From Clostridium beijerinckii HUN142 (GTDB lineage Bacteria > Bacillota > Clostridia > Clostridiales > Clostridiaceae), in NCBI RefSeq assembly GCF_000621745.1, contig NZ_KK211337.1, positions 253,876 to 317,875 of the forward strand: a stretch of DNA of 64,000 nucleotides. Reading direction: 5' to 3'. The notes under the pieces are model-generated. The model worked only from the letters and a program-made list of their open reading frames with translations, did not search any database and had not been told where the DNA came from. This document shows, piece by piece, positions 52,571-60,894 of the stretch. The position numbers were made by a program, and so were the translations under genes. How positions within the stretch are numbered: position 1 is the first letter of the stretch; every line of letters starts with the position of its first letter.

Positions 52571-53485
52571 ATGCCAATAAAAATTCCTATAGAATTACCT
52601 GCATTTCAGGTTTTATCTGATGAAAACATATTCGTAATGAATAATGAGAGGGCTAACACTCAAGACATAAGACCGCTAAGAATAGCAATTCTTAATTTAA
52701 TGCCAAAAAAAATAGTAACAGAAAATCAATTGTTAAGGTATTTATCTAATACACCGTTACAAGTAGAAGTAAGACTTATACAGACTAAGAGTTACACTTC
52801 TCATAATACACCATCGGAGCATCTAAATAAATTTTATAGCTATTTTGATGATATAAAAAAAGAAAAATTTGATGGACTTATAATAACTGGAGCGCCAGTT
52901 GAACAAATGGCTTTTGAAGATGTTACATACTGGAAAGAGCTTACCGAAATAATGGAATGGAGCAAGACTCATGTATTTTCAACATTCTATATTTGCTGGG
53001 GGGCACAGGCTGGGCTATATTATCACTATAATATACCTAAATATGATTTAGATGAAAAAATGTTTGGGGTGTTCTCACATTGGGTGAATGATGAGAAAGC
53101 TGATTTGACAAGAGGATTAGATGATGTATTTTATGCACCTCACTCTAGGCATACTGAAGTCAAACGCGAAGATATAGAAAAGGTTTCAAATCTTGAAATT
53201 TTATCTGAATCTGAGGAAGCTGGGGTATTTATAGTTGCCACGAAAGATAGGAGAAATGTGTTTGTAACTGGACATATGGAATATGATAGAAATACATTGA
53301 TGGATGAGTATATAAGAGATAAGGAAAAAGGCGATGAAATATCTGTACCTAAAAATTATTTCAAAAATGATGATATAAATCAAAAACCATTGTATATATG
53401 GAGAGGTCCTGCTAGTATAGTTTTTGGAAATTGGTTGAATTATTGCGTATATCAAAATACACCTTTTGATCTTAACACTCTTTAG
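52571..53485 (+). CDS. metA: Homoserine O-acyltransferase (MetA), probably acetyl-CoA dependent
   Basis: First committed step of methionine synthesis. 304 aa from the ATG at 52571 after GGGGGGAACAACG; an upstream in-frame TTG overlaps the G-run. Catalytic Cys142 (ICWGAQAG), His235 and Glu237 (VTGHMEYD) sit at exactly the E. coli/B. cereus positions. Residue 111 is Glu (GAPVE) instead of Gly (GAPLG) of succinyl-specific E. coli MetA; this change is known to switch the enzyme to acetyl-CoA. So homoserine O-acetyltransferase is predicted, despite the metA name. Confidence 0.95.
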   Translation: MPIKIPIELPAFQVLSDENIFVMNNERANTQDIRPLRIAILNLMPKKIVTENQLLRYLSNTPLQVEVRLIQTKSYTSHNTPSEHLNKFYSYFDDIKKEKFDGLIITGAPVEQMAFEDVTYWKELTEIMEWSKTHVFSTFYICWGAQAGLYYHYNIPKYDLDEKMFGVFSHWVNDEKADLTRGLDDVFYAPHSRHTEVKREDIEKVSNLEILSESEEAGVFIVATKDRRNVFVTGHMEYDRNTLMDEYIRDKEKGDEISVPKNYFKNDDINQKPLYIWRGPASIVFGNWLNYCVYQNTPFDLNTL

Positions 53486-53574
53486 AAATTTTATAGACAA
53501 ATAAAAAGTTCTTAACTCACATATAATTTAATAGAAGGCGAGTTTTTTATGCTTTGGTTGCATAATGTAACATT

Positions 53575-53735
53575 AGGCATAATCAAAAAAATAACAAGTT
53601 CATCTGTCAAGCCTATTTTCTATTATGCCGCGTTAGTAGATTGCTCTAATAGGCTTGCTATGAGATCAATCTACTTCCTTGCCTAATAAAAAATAATCAT
53701 GGCATTTTGAACTTGTTATTTTCTTTCATATGCCT
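53575..53735 (-). repeat. Terminal-inverted-repeat element, copy 2 (161 bp)
   Basis: Both ends start AGGCAT and both reach AAAATAACAAGTTCA within 28 nt, giving nearly perfect terminal inverted repeats. On the minus strand the core contains GGCAAGGAAGTAGATT, followed by a paired AATCTAC; copy 1 has the equivalent. No ORF, no clear target-site duplication. It lies between metA and the DUF2238 gene. Confidence 0.75.
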
Positions 53736-53820
53736 ACATAAAAAATGCTCGCTATTTTTAATTAGCTCGCTAGAGTTTTCTAACATATGCGTAAAAAGAC
53801 AGATGAGTAAAAATATCCAT

Positions 53821-53850
53821 CTCCACAGTCAACTGCGATTTTGTTCTTAG
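53821..53850 (+). repeat. Leader repeat element, copy C
   Basis: CTCCACAGTCAACTGCGATT then TTGTTCT; 23 of 27 positions equal copy B at 16660. It ends about 33 bp before the DUF2238 start, close to the ribosome binding site. Confidence 0.5.
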
Positions 53851-53882
53851 ATCTTGAAAATCATATATATAAGGAGGTATTA

Positions 53883-54491
53883 ATGAAACAAAAGAATTTT
53901 CATTTAATATTGCTATTAAGTATATCTGTAATTCTGGTTACATCAGGAATAAATCCTCATGATAGATTCACGTGGTTTTTAGAGGTTTTTCCGGCAGTAA
54001 TAGGAATTATAGTTTTAATAACTACTTATAATAAATTCATATTTGCTAACTTAACTTATATTCTTATTTGGTTTCATGCAGTCATATTAATAGTGGGGGG
54101 GCATTATACCTATGCGGAAATGCCTTTGTTTAATTGGCTAAGAGATACTTTTGACTTGAGTAGAAACTATTATGATAGATTTGGACACTTTGCACAAGGA
54201 TTTATACCAGCAATAATTATTAGAGAAATTCTAATAAGAAAAAAGATTGCTAAAAACATAGCATGGACAAATTTCATTACAGTATCAATTTGCCTTGCTA
54301 TTAGTGCTTCATATGAAATAATAGAATTTATTGTCGCAGTAATTACTGGTGAAAGTGCAACAGCCTTTTTAGGAACGCAGGGAGATGTTTGGGATACGCA
54401 GTGGGATATGATTTTTGCGCTTTTTGGCTCAATTGTTTCGGTATTAACGCTAGGAAAATATCATGAGAATTTATTAAAGAACAAGCAATAA
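53883..54491 (+). CDS. DUF2238 (YjdF-like) membrane protein
   Basis: 202 aa from the ATG at 53883 (AAGGAGGT 6 nt upstream). About five to six hydrophobic helices. Family motifs: MPLFNWLRDTFDLSRNYYDRFGHFAQGF (middle, starting about residue 80) and YEIIEFIVAVITG plus TQGDVWDTQWDM near the C-terminus. Conserved membrane protein of unknown function. Confidence 0.88.
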   Translation: MKQKNFHLILLLSISVILVTSGINPHDRFTWFLEVFPAVIGIIVLITTYNKFIFANLTYILIWFHAVILIVGGHYTYAEMPLFNWLRDTFDLSRNYYDRFGHFAQGFIPAIIIREILIRKKIAKNIAWTNFITVSICLAISASYEIIEFIVAVITGESATAFLGTQGDVWDTQWDMIFALFGSIVSVLTLGKYHENLLKNKQ

Positions 54492-54530
54492 TACTTTGCC
54501 CAATAGAATTCAAATGTCAAATGCACTATT

Positions 54531-54797
54531 TTAATAATTTAAATATAGTACAACTAGGAAAATTTGCATAAGAAGTATGAAGGGAACTCCAATTGTGAAC
54601 TTCTTATGCTTTGTTTTATGCCTAAAACTAGACATTCCAATAAGCATACCAATAGAGCCGCCCAAAATAGAAATACCTATAAGAGTTTTTTCGGGTATTC
54701 TCCATTCTTTATGAATAGCTCTTTGTTTATCTATAAACATAATAAGAAAGCCTAGAAGGTTGATAACTAATAAGTATGTAAATACAACTTTTAACAT
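54531..54797 (-). CDS. DUF1294 small membrane protein
   Basis: 88 aa from the ATG at 54797 (GGAG 8 nt upstream; the GTG at 54806 overlaps it). Signature: MFIDKQRAIHKEWRIPEKTL followed by GGSIGMLIGMSSFRHKTKHKKF, with three hydrophobic helices. Function unknown; in other proteins the domain is fused to a cold-shock domain. Confidence 0.88.
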   Translation of the reverse strand: MLKVVFTYLLVINLLGFLIMFIDKQRAIHKEWRIPEKTLIGISILGGSIGMLIGMSSFRHKTKHKKFTIGVPFILLMQIFLVVLYLNY

Positions 54798-54939
54798 AAA
54801 TTTCACTCCAATATATCATTAAATACAAATTTAATATTAATGATAACATAATTTATACAGGAGTACAAAATATAGAAATATGAAATAAAAGAAGTTGGAT
54901 TCACAGAATTTTAATACTGCTTATTTTAAATTCATGTCA

Positions 54940-55581
54940 TTAGCCACCTAAAGTTACATCTTGCTCATTATACCAAGATAAAGCATTATAAAAGTCTTCT
55001 TTTTTAAAATCAGGCCAGTAATTATCTAAAATATAAAAATCTGAGTAAACAGATTGAACTGGTAATAAGCCGCTTAATCTTCTTCGCCCACCCCATCTAA
55101 GTATGAGATCTATTCTAGAAATATCTTTTGATTGTAAGCATGGTTGAATATGTTTTTTTGATATATCTGCGCCTTTTAGTAAATTCAAATCCCATTCCCA
55201 ACCGTAATTAATTAAAAAGTTTGCTTTTATTCCGCCTAAACCAAATTTCTTTCTTTTGGTGAAGGGCAATAGTTCTTTTGGGAAGCAGCTAGACGCAGTA
55301 TTACCTAAGACTAATATTTCGCAATCCTCTTTGGTTAAAAGCATAACTGAATCAATACAAGCTTTAGTAAATGCTACTTTTTGCTCGCTAGGACGTTTGG
55401 TATTGTCAATTGTGAATCCATAAAAGGTTACTTCCTGAATATTTTCCTTTTGGCATAATTTAAAGACCTCAAGTCCTGGATTTATTCCGTGATCATAGCC
55501 TTTATCTTTGCTTAATGAGTTAGATAAAGCCCAACGTCGATTTCCATCAGGAATGATGCCTATGTGTTTCGGGATTCGCAT
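54940..55581 (-). CDS. Divergent cis-prenyltransferase (undecaprenyl-diphosphate-synthase family)
   Basis: 213 aa from the ATG at 55581 (GAGAGGTG 9 nt upstream). The IIPDGNRRWA motif (about 10-19) carries the catalytic Asp and the Asn/Arg of the family. FYGFTIDNTKRP replaces the common YAFSTENWKRP, and WGGRRRLSGLLP replaces RTGGExRISNFLLWQ. The end NYWPDFKKEDF is kept. Shorter than typical UppS (about 230-250 aa) and not near cdsA or dxr, so it is probably not the housekeeping enzyme; product chain length unknown. Confidence 0.8.
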   Translation of the reverse strand: MRIPKHIGIIPDGNRRWALSNSLSKDKGYDHGINPGLEVFKLCQKENIQEVTFYGFTIDNTKRPSEQKVAFTKACIDSVMLLTKEDCEILVLGNTASSCFPKELLPFTKRKKFGLGGIKANFLINYGWEWDLNLLKGADISKKHIQPCLQSKDISRIDLILRWGGRRRLSGLLPVQSVYSDFYILDNYWPDFKKEDFYNALSWYNEQDVTLGG

Positions 55582-55653
55582 AATTTTGTTCACCTCTCAA
55601 ATTTGATATTGCTTTTAAGAGTATAACCCAATTAATCCAAAAAAATACACACC

Positions 55654-55761
55654 TATGAAAAAAGCGCGAAGCGCAACCAAGAACTTAAATGAAAAAAGCG
55701 CGCACATGTGAAAAGAGTGCGAAGCACAATTCGGAACTTTAAGTGTAGCAACGAACTTTAA
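55654..55761. repeat. Tandem hairpin repeats with covarying stems
   Basis: A unit of about 34 bp, TGAAAAAAGCGCGAAGCGCAA.. up to GAACTTAA, occurs at 55655-55688; a shortened copy at 55689-55705; a third at 55708-55742 with the hairpin changed to GTGC-GAA-GCAC; and a partial GCAACGAACTTTAA at 55748-55761. The stem change GCGC to GTGC/GCAC preserves pairing. Confidence 0.6.
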
Positions 55762-55762
55762 A

Positions 55763-55868
55763 AAATAAAAACCCTAAGCATAAGTTTAGGGGATCATATG
55801 CTTAGGGCAAGTCATTAATGTATAAACGACTTTTATTAATTAATAAGGGGTAAATAATAATTAACTAC
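55763..55868 (-). ncRNA. Candidate small RNA with own promoter and terminator
   Basis: Minus strand: TTGACA (55897-55902), 16-bp spacer, TAATAT (55875-55880), start near 55868. About 60-95 nt downstream is an 11-bp hairpin CCCTAAGCATA/TATGCTTAGGG (55797-55807 with 55772-55782) followed by GTTTTTATTTTTT. No ORF between. A single-stranded TTACCCCTTATT stretch could pair with Shine-Dalgarno sequences. Confidence 0.5.
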
Positions 55869-56375
55869 TTTATGATATTAGTATAATCCTGAAATGTGTC
55901 AAAAATATGTCAGAAATAAAAAATATATATGTTGCAATAACAAACGTACATTTAAATTCTAGTAATCTAAGTCTAAGTGTTCAATTAGGACAAATTAATG
56001 TAGAAACTAAATTGCAGAGTATGTATTTAATTAATACAATAATATTTATAAAGAGTTGTATTCTTAGGAACTATGAACTATACACGTTAGATAATCTGAT
56101 TATAAATATTTGATAATTAATTGCAAATTAAATGTTTTTTGAGCGAAAATAGTATATACTAAAATATTAGTAGAACAAGATACTTATCTAAGTTTAGAAA
56201 TTTTTTAGATTAATGTTATGTTAATGAACTCTAAGGAATATATCCTGGTTAGAATTTTATTAGATAAAGAGTAAGAAAAATATTTTTCATTACTATATTA
56301 TTCAGAGTTAATCTATAATTCTGATAAGAATTACTTGGAAAAAACAATCCCTATCTGATAAACTTAAGTGAGAGT

Positions 56376-56520
56376 TCAAATGTATCATTTGGCAACTCGA
56401 ACTTACTCAGCGAACGAATGTGAGTCGAGTTTCAGCTAATGAGTCCAAAAGTGAAGATCCAAATTTTACATTTGGTTACTGAACTTTCTCTTTGTGAGAA
56501 TGTAACATTTGGAAACAAAG
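56376..56520 (+). repeat. Triple ATTTGG repeat and hairpins in the hemA leader
   Basis: Three related segments at 56376-56402, 56459-56484 and 56496-56520 share A-T-rich 5' parts then CATTTGG-x2-AC. Hairpins: AACTCGA..ACTCA/TGAGTCGAGTT (about 56394-56432) and TTTCTCTTTGT/ACAAAGAGAAA (about 56484-56525). A TATAAT at 56314-56319 may mark the promoter. The 55870-56375 stretch otherwise shows no believable gene. Confidence 0.5.
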
Positions 56521-56558
56521 AGAAAAGGTAAATTAAAAAGTATGTGAGGTGGCAATAC

Positions 56559-57764
56559 GTGATAGGCTTAATAGGCATAAGAAAAAATACTCCATTAGAA
56601 ATTAGAGAAAAATTTATAGTTAAGTCTAAAAGATATGACGAATATTTTCGAGAATTACTTAAGGAATTAAATGAGGTAGTTATTTTAGCTACATGTAATA
56701 GAACAGAAATTTATTTTAATGCTTCTTTAAATGAAGAAGAATTATTAAAAAAGATTTTTGATATTTTTAAATGGGATTACGAATATAAAAAATATGTTTT
56801 CATAACTAATAGTAAGGATGCTTATAGGCATTTGTTTGAAGTTTGCTCCGGATTTCATTCGAAAATATTAGGAGAGGATCAAATTCTAGGGCAAGTTAAG
56901 GATGCTTATGAAGAGGCTTTAGAATTTAAAGCTGTTTCATTAGAATTGCATAGATTATTTCAGGAAGCTATTACTTGTGGAAAGCGATTCAGAAAAGAAG
57001 CTAAGTTATTTGAAATTCCAGTATCATCTTCTTCTATAGTAGTTAATGAGGCTATTAATCATAAATGCACTAAATTTATGGTTTTAGGTTATGGAGAAGT
57101 TGGACAGCTTGTAATGAAATATTTGCTTTCGCATAAAATCGAAACTGTCTACTTGGTCGTTAGAAATCCTAGAATAAAAGATGAAATGCAGGATGAACGA
57201 GTAAAAGTAATTACTTTTGAAGAAAAGAATAAATATATTAATAGTATAGAATGTATAATAAGCTGTACTTCAGCACCACATCCAGTTGTAAAAGCAGAAG
57301 ATATTAGTGAAAGCGGAAATAGGTTAGTAATCTATGATTTATCAGTTCCAAGAGATGTGGAAAAAGAAGTAGCGTTATTATCTAGGACTGAGGTTTATAA
57401 TATTGATACAATAAGTCGTATAGATGATGAAAATAAAAAATTAAGAAAAGACAAGATGGAAGAAAATAGACATATAATGAATAAATATCTAAAGGAATAT
57501 GATGAATGGTTAAAATTAAGAAGTATTTCTCATGTAATCAAAAACTTAAAAACTGTTGGAAATGATGTTTACGAGAAAAGAGTTCAAACTTTTTCACATA
57601 AAAGCAAAGATAAAAATGATATTGCTTTAGCACATAAATTAATTAAAAGTACATCTGATTTTTACATAAATAGAGCAATTGAAGTTATTAAAGAAGAGAC
57701 TCTAAAAGGATGTGGTGAAGAATGGATAGGAATAATAGAGAAAATATTTATGACGAAGGAATAG
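56559..57764 (+). CDS. hemA: Glutamyl-tRNA reductase
   Basis: NADPH-dependent reduction of glutamyl-tRNA to glutamate-1-semialdehyde, first step of the C5 tetrapyrrole route. 401 aa from a GTG at 56559 with GAGGTGG 6 nt upstream. Catalytic Cys46 in ATCNRTEIY, GEDQILGQVKDAYEEA (about 104-119), the NADPH Rossmann part GYGEVGQLVMKYL and the C-terminal dimerisation helices. Heads the tetrapyrrole operon; the end overlaps the next gene by 43 bp. Confidence 0.95.
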   Translation: MIGLIGIRKNTPLEIREKFIVKSKRYDEYFRELLKELNEVVILATCNRTEIYFNASLNEEELLKKIFDIFKWDYEYKKYVFITNSKDAYRHLFEVCSGFHSKILGEDQILGQVKDAYEEALEFKAVSLELHRLFQEAITCGKRFRKEAKLFEIPVSSSSIVVNEAINHKCTKFMVLGYGEVGQLVMKYLLSHKIETVYLVVRNPRIKDEMQDERVKVITFEEKNKYINSIECIISCTSAPHPVVKAEDISESGNRLVIYDLSVPRDVEKEVALLSRTEVYNIDTISRIDDENKKLRKDKMEENRHIMNKYLKEYDEWLKLRSISHVIKNLKTVGNDVYEKRVQTFSHKSKDKNDIALAHKLIKSTSDFYINRAIEVIKEETLKGCGEEWIGIIEKIFMTKE

Positions 57765-58402
57765 AGTATTCCTATATCTCATTAATTTCTAAAAAACTAA
57801 GAGTTGGAATAGTTGGTGGAGGTAAAGCAGGTACAATAAAAGCACGGCATTTTGTAAAAAACAAATGCTATGTTGAGGTAATATCTAAAACTTTTGATAA
57901 GGAATTAACTGAACTCTCTAAAGCCTTTTCAGAAAGACTTAAGCTTATAGCTGGAGATTTTTGCTATGAATTTTTAAAAGATAAGCATCTTATAATTATT
58001 GCATTAGATGATGAAAATTTAAAAAACATAACAAAGAAATACTGTGAAGAGAACTATAAGATATATATAGATTCATCTGATTTTATAAGTGGAATGGGAG
58101 TTATTCCGATTCAAAGAAGTGCAGAAAATGCAGTATTTGCATTAAATACCAAGTATGGAAATCCAAAAGGGGCAGTTTTACTTTCTAATAAAGTAGAAGA
58201 GACCATAAAAGAATATGATGAATTTATTAAATACATAGGATTAATACGAAATAAAGCAAAATCATTTCCAGAGTTTAAAGTGCAAATAACTTCGTTTATT
58301 GGGAATGATGAGTTTAAGAAATCTTTTGATAAGGGTGAAGCTGAAAAAGCATTGAGGAGCAGATTTTCAAAGGAAATTGTAGATTATTTAATTAATTTTT
58401 AA
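57722..58402 (+). CDS. Precorrin-2 dehydrogenase / siroheme synthase N-terminal type
   Basis: NAD-dependent oxidation of precorrin-2 to sirohydrochlorin, perhaps with ferrochelatase activity (Met8/SirC/CysG-N family). 226 aa. Rossmann motif VGIVGGGKAG at about 29-38, Asp in the ISSD-like YIDSSDF, and a C-terminal Ser/Phe region. The N-terminal 27 residues precede the usual family start and overlap hemA by 43 bp; no later ATG, GTG or TTG is available before the Rossmann motif. Links the hem operon to siroheme and B12. Confidence 0.85.
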   Translation: MDRNNRENIYDEGIEYSYISLISKKLRVGIVGGGKAGTIKARHFVKNKCYVEVISKTFDKELTELSKAFSERLKLIAGDFCYEFLKDKHLIIIALDDENLKNITKKYCEENYKIYIDSSDFISGMGVIPIQRSAENAVFALNTKYGNPKGAVLLSNKVEETIKEYDEFIKYIGLIRNKAKSFPEFKVQITSFIGNDEFKKSFDKGEAEKALRSRFSKEIVDYLINF

Positions 58403-58445
58403 ATGAGTTTGTAGGTAAATGAATTTTGGAGGTAGGATTAAATTA

Positions 58446-59321
58446 ATGAATAAATTGACTATAGCAACAAGAAAAAGTAAGTTGGCTCAAACGCAAACAG
58501 AAATAATAATGAGAAGTTTAAAGGATAAATTTAATATAGATAGTGAAAAAATGCTTATTGTTACGGAAGGGGATAGAAAATTAGATGTTTCTTTGGCAAA
58601 GATAGGCGGAAAGGGATTATTCGTAAAAGATATAGAGATTGCACTTTTAGAAAAAAGAGCTGATGGCGCAGTTCATAGTATGAAGGATGTACCTTATGAA
58701 TTGAGTCATGAATTTGAAATAGCAGCTATAACAGAAAGAGAAGATATAAGGGATGTATTAATTTCTAAAGATAATATACCATTTAAAGAACTTAGGAAAG
58801 GTGCAACCATCGGAACTAGCAGTATAAGAAGAGCTTGCCAGTTAAAGTTTCTGCGAAATGATTTGGAGATAGTTTCAATCAGAGGAAATGTTCAAACTAG
58901 ATTAGAGAAAATGAAAAGTCAGAATTTAGATGGTATTATACTAGCTTCAGCAGGATTAAAGAGATTAAATGAAGAAGGTATAATTACTGAGTATTTTGAC
59001 CCTAAAGTATTTATACCAGCAGTTGCGCAAGGAGCACTGGGAATTGAATGCTTGAAAACTAGTGATGCTAAAAAATATTTTGAAAAACTAGAAGATTCAA
59101 ACGCAAAATTAACTGTTGAAGCTGAACGAAGCTTTATGAGAATGCTAAACGGTGATTGTCATAGCCTTATTGGAGCTTATTCAGAAATTCAGGGTAATGA
59201 TCTATATATGATTGGTATATATGACATAGGCGGAAGAATAGTTAAAAAAGATATTTTAGGAAATAAGAACAATCATATTGAAGTTGGAAGAAAATTGGCG
59301 AGTAAGATATTAGAGATATAG
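58446..59321 (+). CDS. hemC: Porphobilinogen deaminase (hydroxymethylbilane synthase)
   Basis: Polymerises four porphobilinogen units. 291 aa from the ATG at 58446 matching the family start NKLTIATRKSKLAQTQ. Asp81 in HSMKDVP is the catalytic acid; Arg residues of TSSIRRACQ and SIRGNVQTRL bind substrate; Cys238 in NGDCHSLIGAY carries the dipyrromethane cofactor (the usual GGC is changed to GDC). GGAGGTAGG is 10 or more nt upstream. 12 bp before the cobA/hemD gene. Confidence 0.95.
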   Translation: MNKLTIATRKSKLAQTQTEIIMRSLKDKFNIDSEKMLIVTEGDRKLDVSLAKIGGKGLFVKDIEIALLEKRADGAVHSMKDVPYELSHEFEIAAITEREDIRDVLISKDNIPFKELRKGATIGTSSIRRACQLKFLRNDLEIVSIRGNVQTRLEKMKSQNLDGIILASAGLKRLNEEGIITEYFDPKVFIPAVAQGALGIECLKTSDAKKYFEKLEDSNAKLTVEAERSFMRMLNGDCHSLIGAYSEIQGNDLYMIGIYDIGGRIVKKDILGNKNNHIEVGRKLASKILEI

Positions 59322-59333
59322 GAGAGTCAGAGT

Positions 59334-60797
59334 ATGAGTAAAGTATATATAATAGGCACAGGCCCAGGAGATGAAGAGTTATTAACATTAAAGGCTGTAA
59401 AAGTATTAAAAAGATGTACAGCTGTTCTTTATGATAGATTAGTTTCAAATAATGTTTTAAATTATTTAGAGCCAAATTGTGAAATTTATTATTGTGGAAA
59501 GGAACCAGGAGCTCATTCTAAAACTCAAGAAGAAATTAATGAACTTTTAGTTAAGCTTGCAAAAGACGGGCATACAGTTGGAAGAATTAAAGGTGGAGAC
59601 CCGTATGTTTTTGGAAGAGGCGGAGAAGAAGTATTGGCTTTAGTCAATGAAAATATAGACTTTGAGGTGATACCAGGGATAACATCTCCTATTGCAGTAT
59701 TAAATTATGCGGGAATACCAATAACTCACAGGAAGATAGCACAAAGTTTTCATGTTATAACAGGAAAATCTGCGCAAGATTTAAATGTGAATTTTAAGGC
59801 ATTAGCTAAAGAAGAAGGTACATTAGTATTTATGATGGGATTAAGTAATTTAGATAATATAGTTGATGAGCTTATTAATAATGGGAAAGAATCAACTTTT
59901 CCATGTGCAGTAGTGATGAGAGGTACTTCAGCTAAGCAAAAAAAGGTAGTAGGAACGCTTGAGAATATTGCACAAAAAGTAAAAGAAGCTAAATTACAAT
60001 CTCCATGTATAATTGTTGTTGGTGAAGTTGTAAACTTAAACAAGGATTTGAACTGGTATGAAAATAAACCTTTGTTTGGAAAGAATATATGTATTACAAG
60101 ATCAAGGAGACAATCTGAGAAATTAAAAAATAAATTGGTTGACTTAGGAGCGGAAGTTACAAGTTTTAATTCTATTAAGATAAAAAGCAGTGCAGAGAAC
60201 TTAAATGATTATATAGATAAGATAGAAAATTATGATCATATAGTATTTACTTCAGTTAATAGTGTAGAAATATTTTTTGATTACTTTATTGAAAAAGATT
60301 ATGATATAAGAAGAATTAAGGCTAAAATATCTGCAATAGGAGCTGCTACCGCAAATTCTTTAAAACAAAGAGGAATTATCTGTTTTGCAAAGGCCAGAGA
60401 ATTTGTTGGTGAAGGTTTAGTTAGCATATTAAAACCTCATTTGAAAGATAACCAAACTCTACTTTTGCCGTGTTCTGCAAAAAGTAGGAAATATATTTAT
60501 GAAGAACTAACAAATTGTGGTGCAATTGTAGATAAAGTATATATATATGATACGGTTTGTGGATCAGTAGTTAATAAGAGATCTTTTGATGAAGTTGACA
60601 TAGTATTCTTCACAAGTCCGTCAACAGTTGAAAACATGATTGATATGTTAGGTATTGAGGAAATTAAGAAAAAGCAGGTTATAGCTATAGGACCAAAGAC
60701 TAATGAACCTTTAGAAAAGTATGGAATAAAAGCATACGTATGTAAAGAACACTCAGAGGAAGGGTTTCTGAAAGAGATAGAAAATTTACTGCAATAG
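59334..60797 (+). CDS. cobA-hemD: Uroporphyrinogen-III C-methyltransferase / uroporphyrinogen-III synthase fusion
   Basis: 487 aa fusion. Residues about 1-240 are SUMT (SAM-dependent, makes precorrin-2): IGTGPGDEELLTLKA, YDRLVS, GRIKGGDPYVFGRGGEE and PGITSPIAVLNYAGIP. Residues about 250-487 are HemD, which closes hydroxymethylbilane to uroporphyrinogen III: ITRSRRQSEKL, FTSVNSVEIFF and FFTSPSTVENM. One polypeptide thus makes and uses uroporphyrinogen III, a common clostridial arrangement. Lies in the operon after hemC. Confidence 0.95.
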   Translation: MSKVYIIGTGPGDEELLTLKAVKVLKRCTAVLYDRLVSNNVLNYLEPNCEIYYCGKEPGAHSKTQEEINELLVKLAKDGHTVGRIKGGDPYVFGRGGEEVLALVNENIDFEVIPGITSPIAVLNYAGIPITHRKIAQSFHVITGKSAQDLNVNFKALAKEEGTLVFMMGLSNLDNIVDELINNGKESTFPCAVVMRGTSAKQKKVVGTLENIAQKVKEAKLQSPCIIVVGEVVNLNKDLNWYENKPLFGKNICITRSRRQSEKLKNKLVDLGAEVTSFNSIKIKSSAENLNDYIDKIENYDHIVFTSVNSVEIFFDYFIEKDYDIRRIKAKISAIGAATANSLKQRGIICFAKAREFVGEGLVSILKPHLKDNQTLLLPCSAKSRKYIYEELTNCGAIVDKVYIYDTVCGSVVNKRSFDEVDIVFFTSPSTVENMIDMLGIEEIKKKQVIAIGPKTNEPLEKYGIKAYVCKEHSEEGFLKEIENLLQ

Positions 60798-60894
60798 AGG
60801 AAATAGATTTTTAAAATGATTAATATATAAATTTAGATAGTAAATAAAATGAGTGACATCTTTGAAGATGGCTAAAATAATGGAGGAGTTTGTT

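Noticed and set aside
55907..56113. 68-codon plus-strand ORF upstream of hemA
   Set aside because: No ribosome binding site before its ATG, low-complexity composition and no recognisable domain; it overlaps the promoter of the candidate small RNA.
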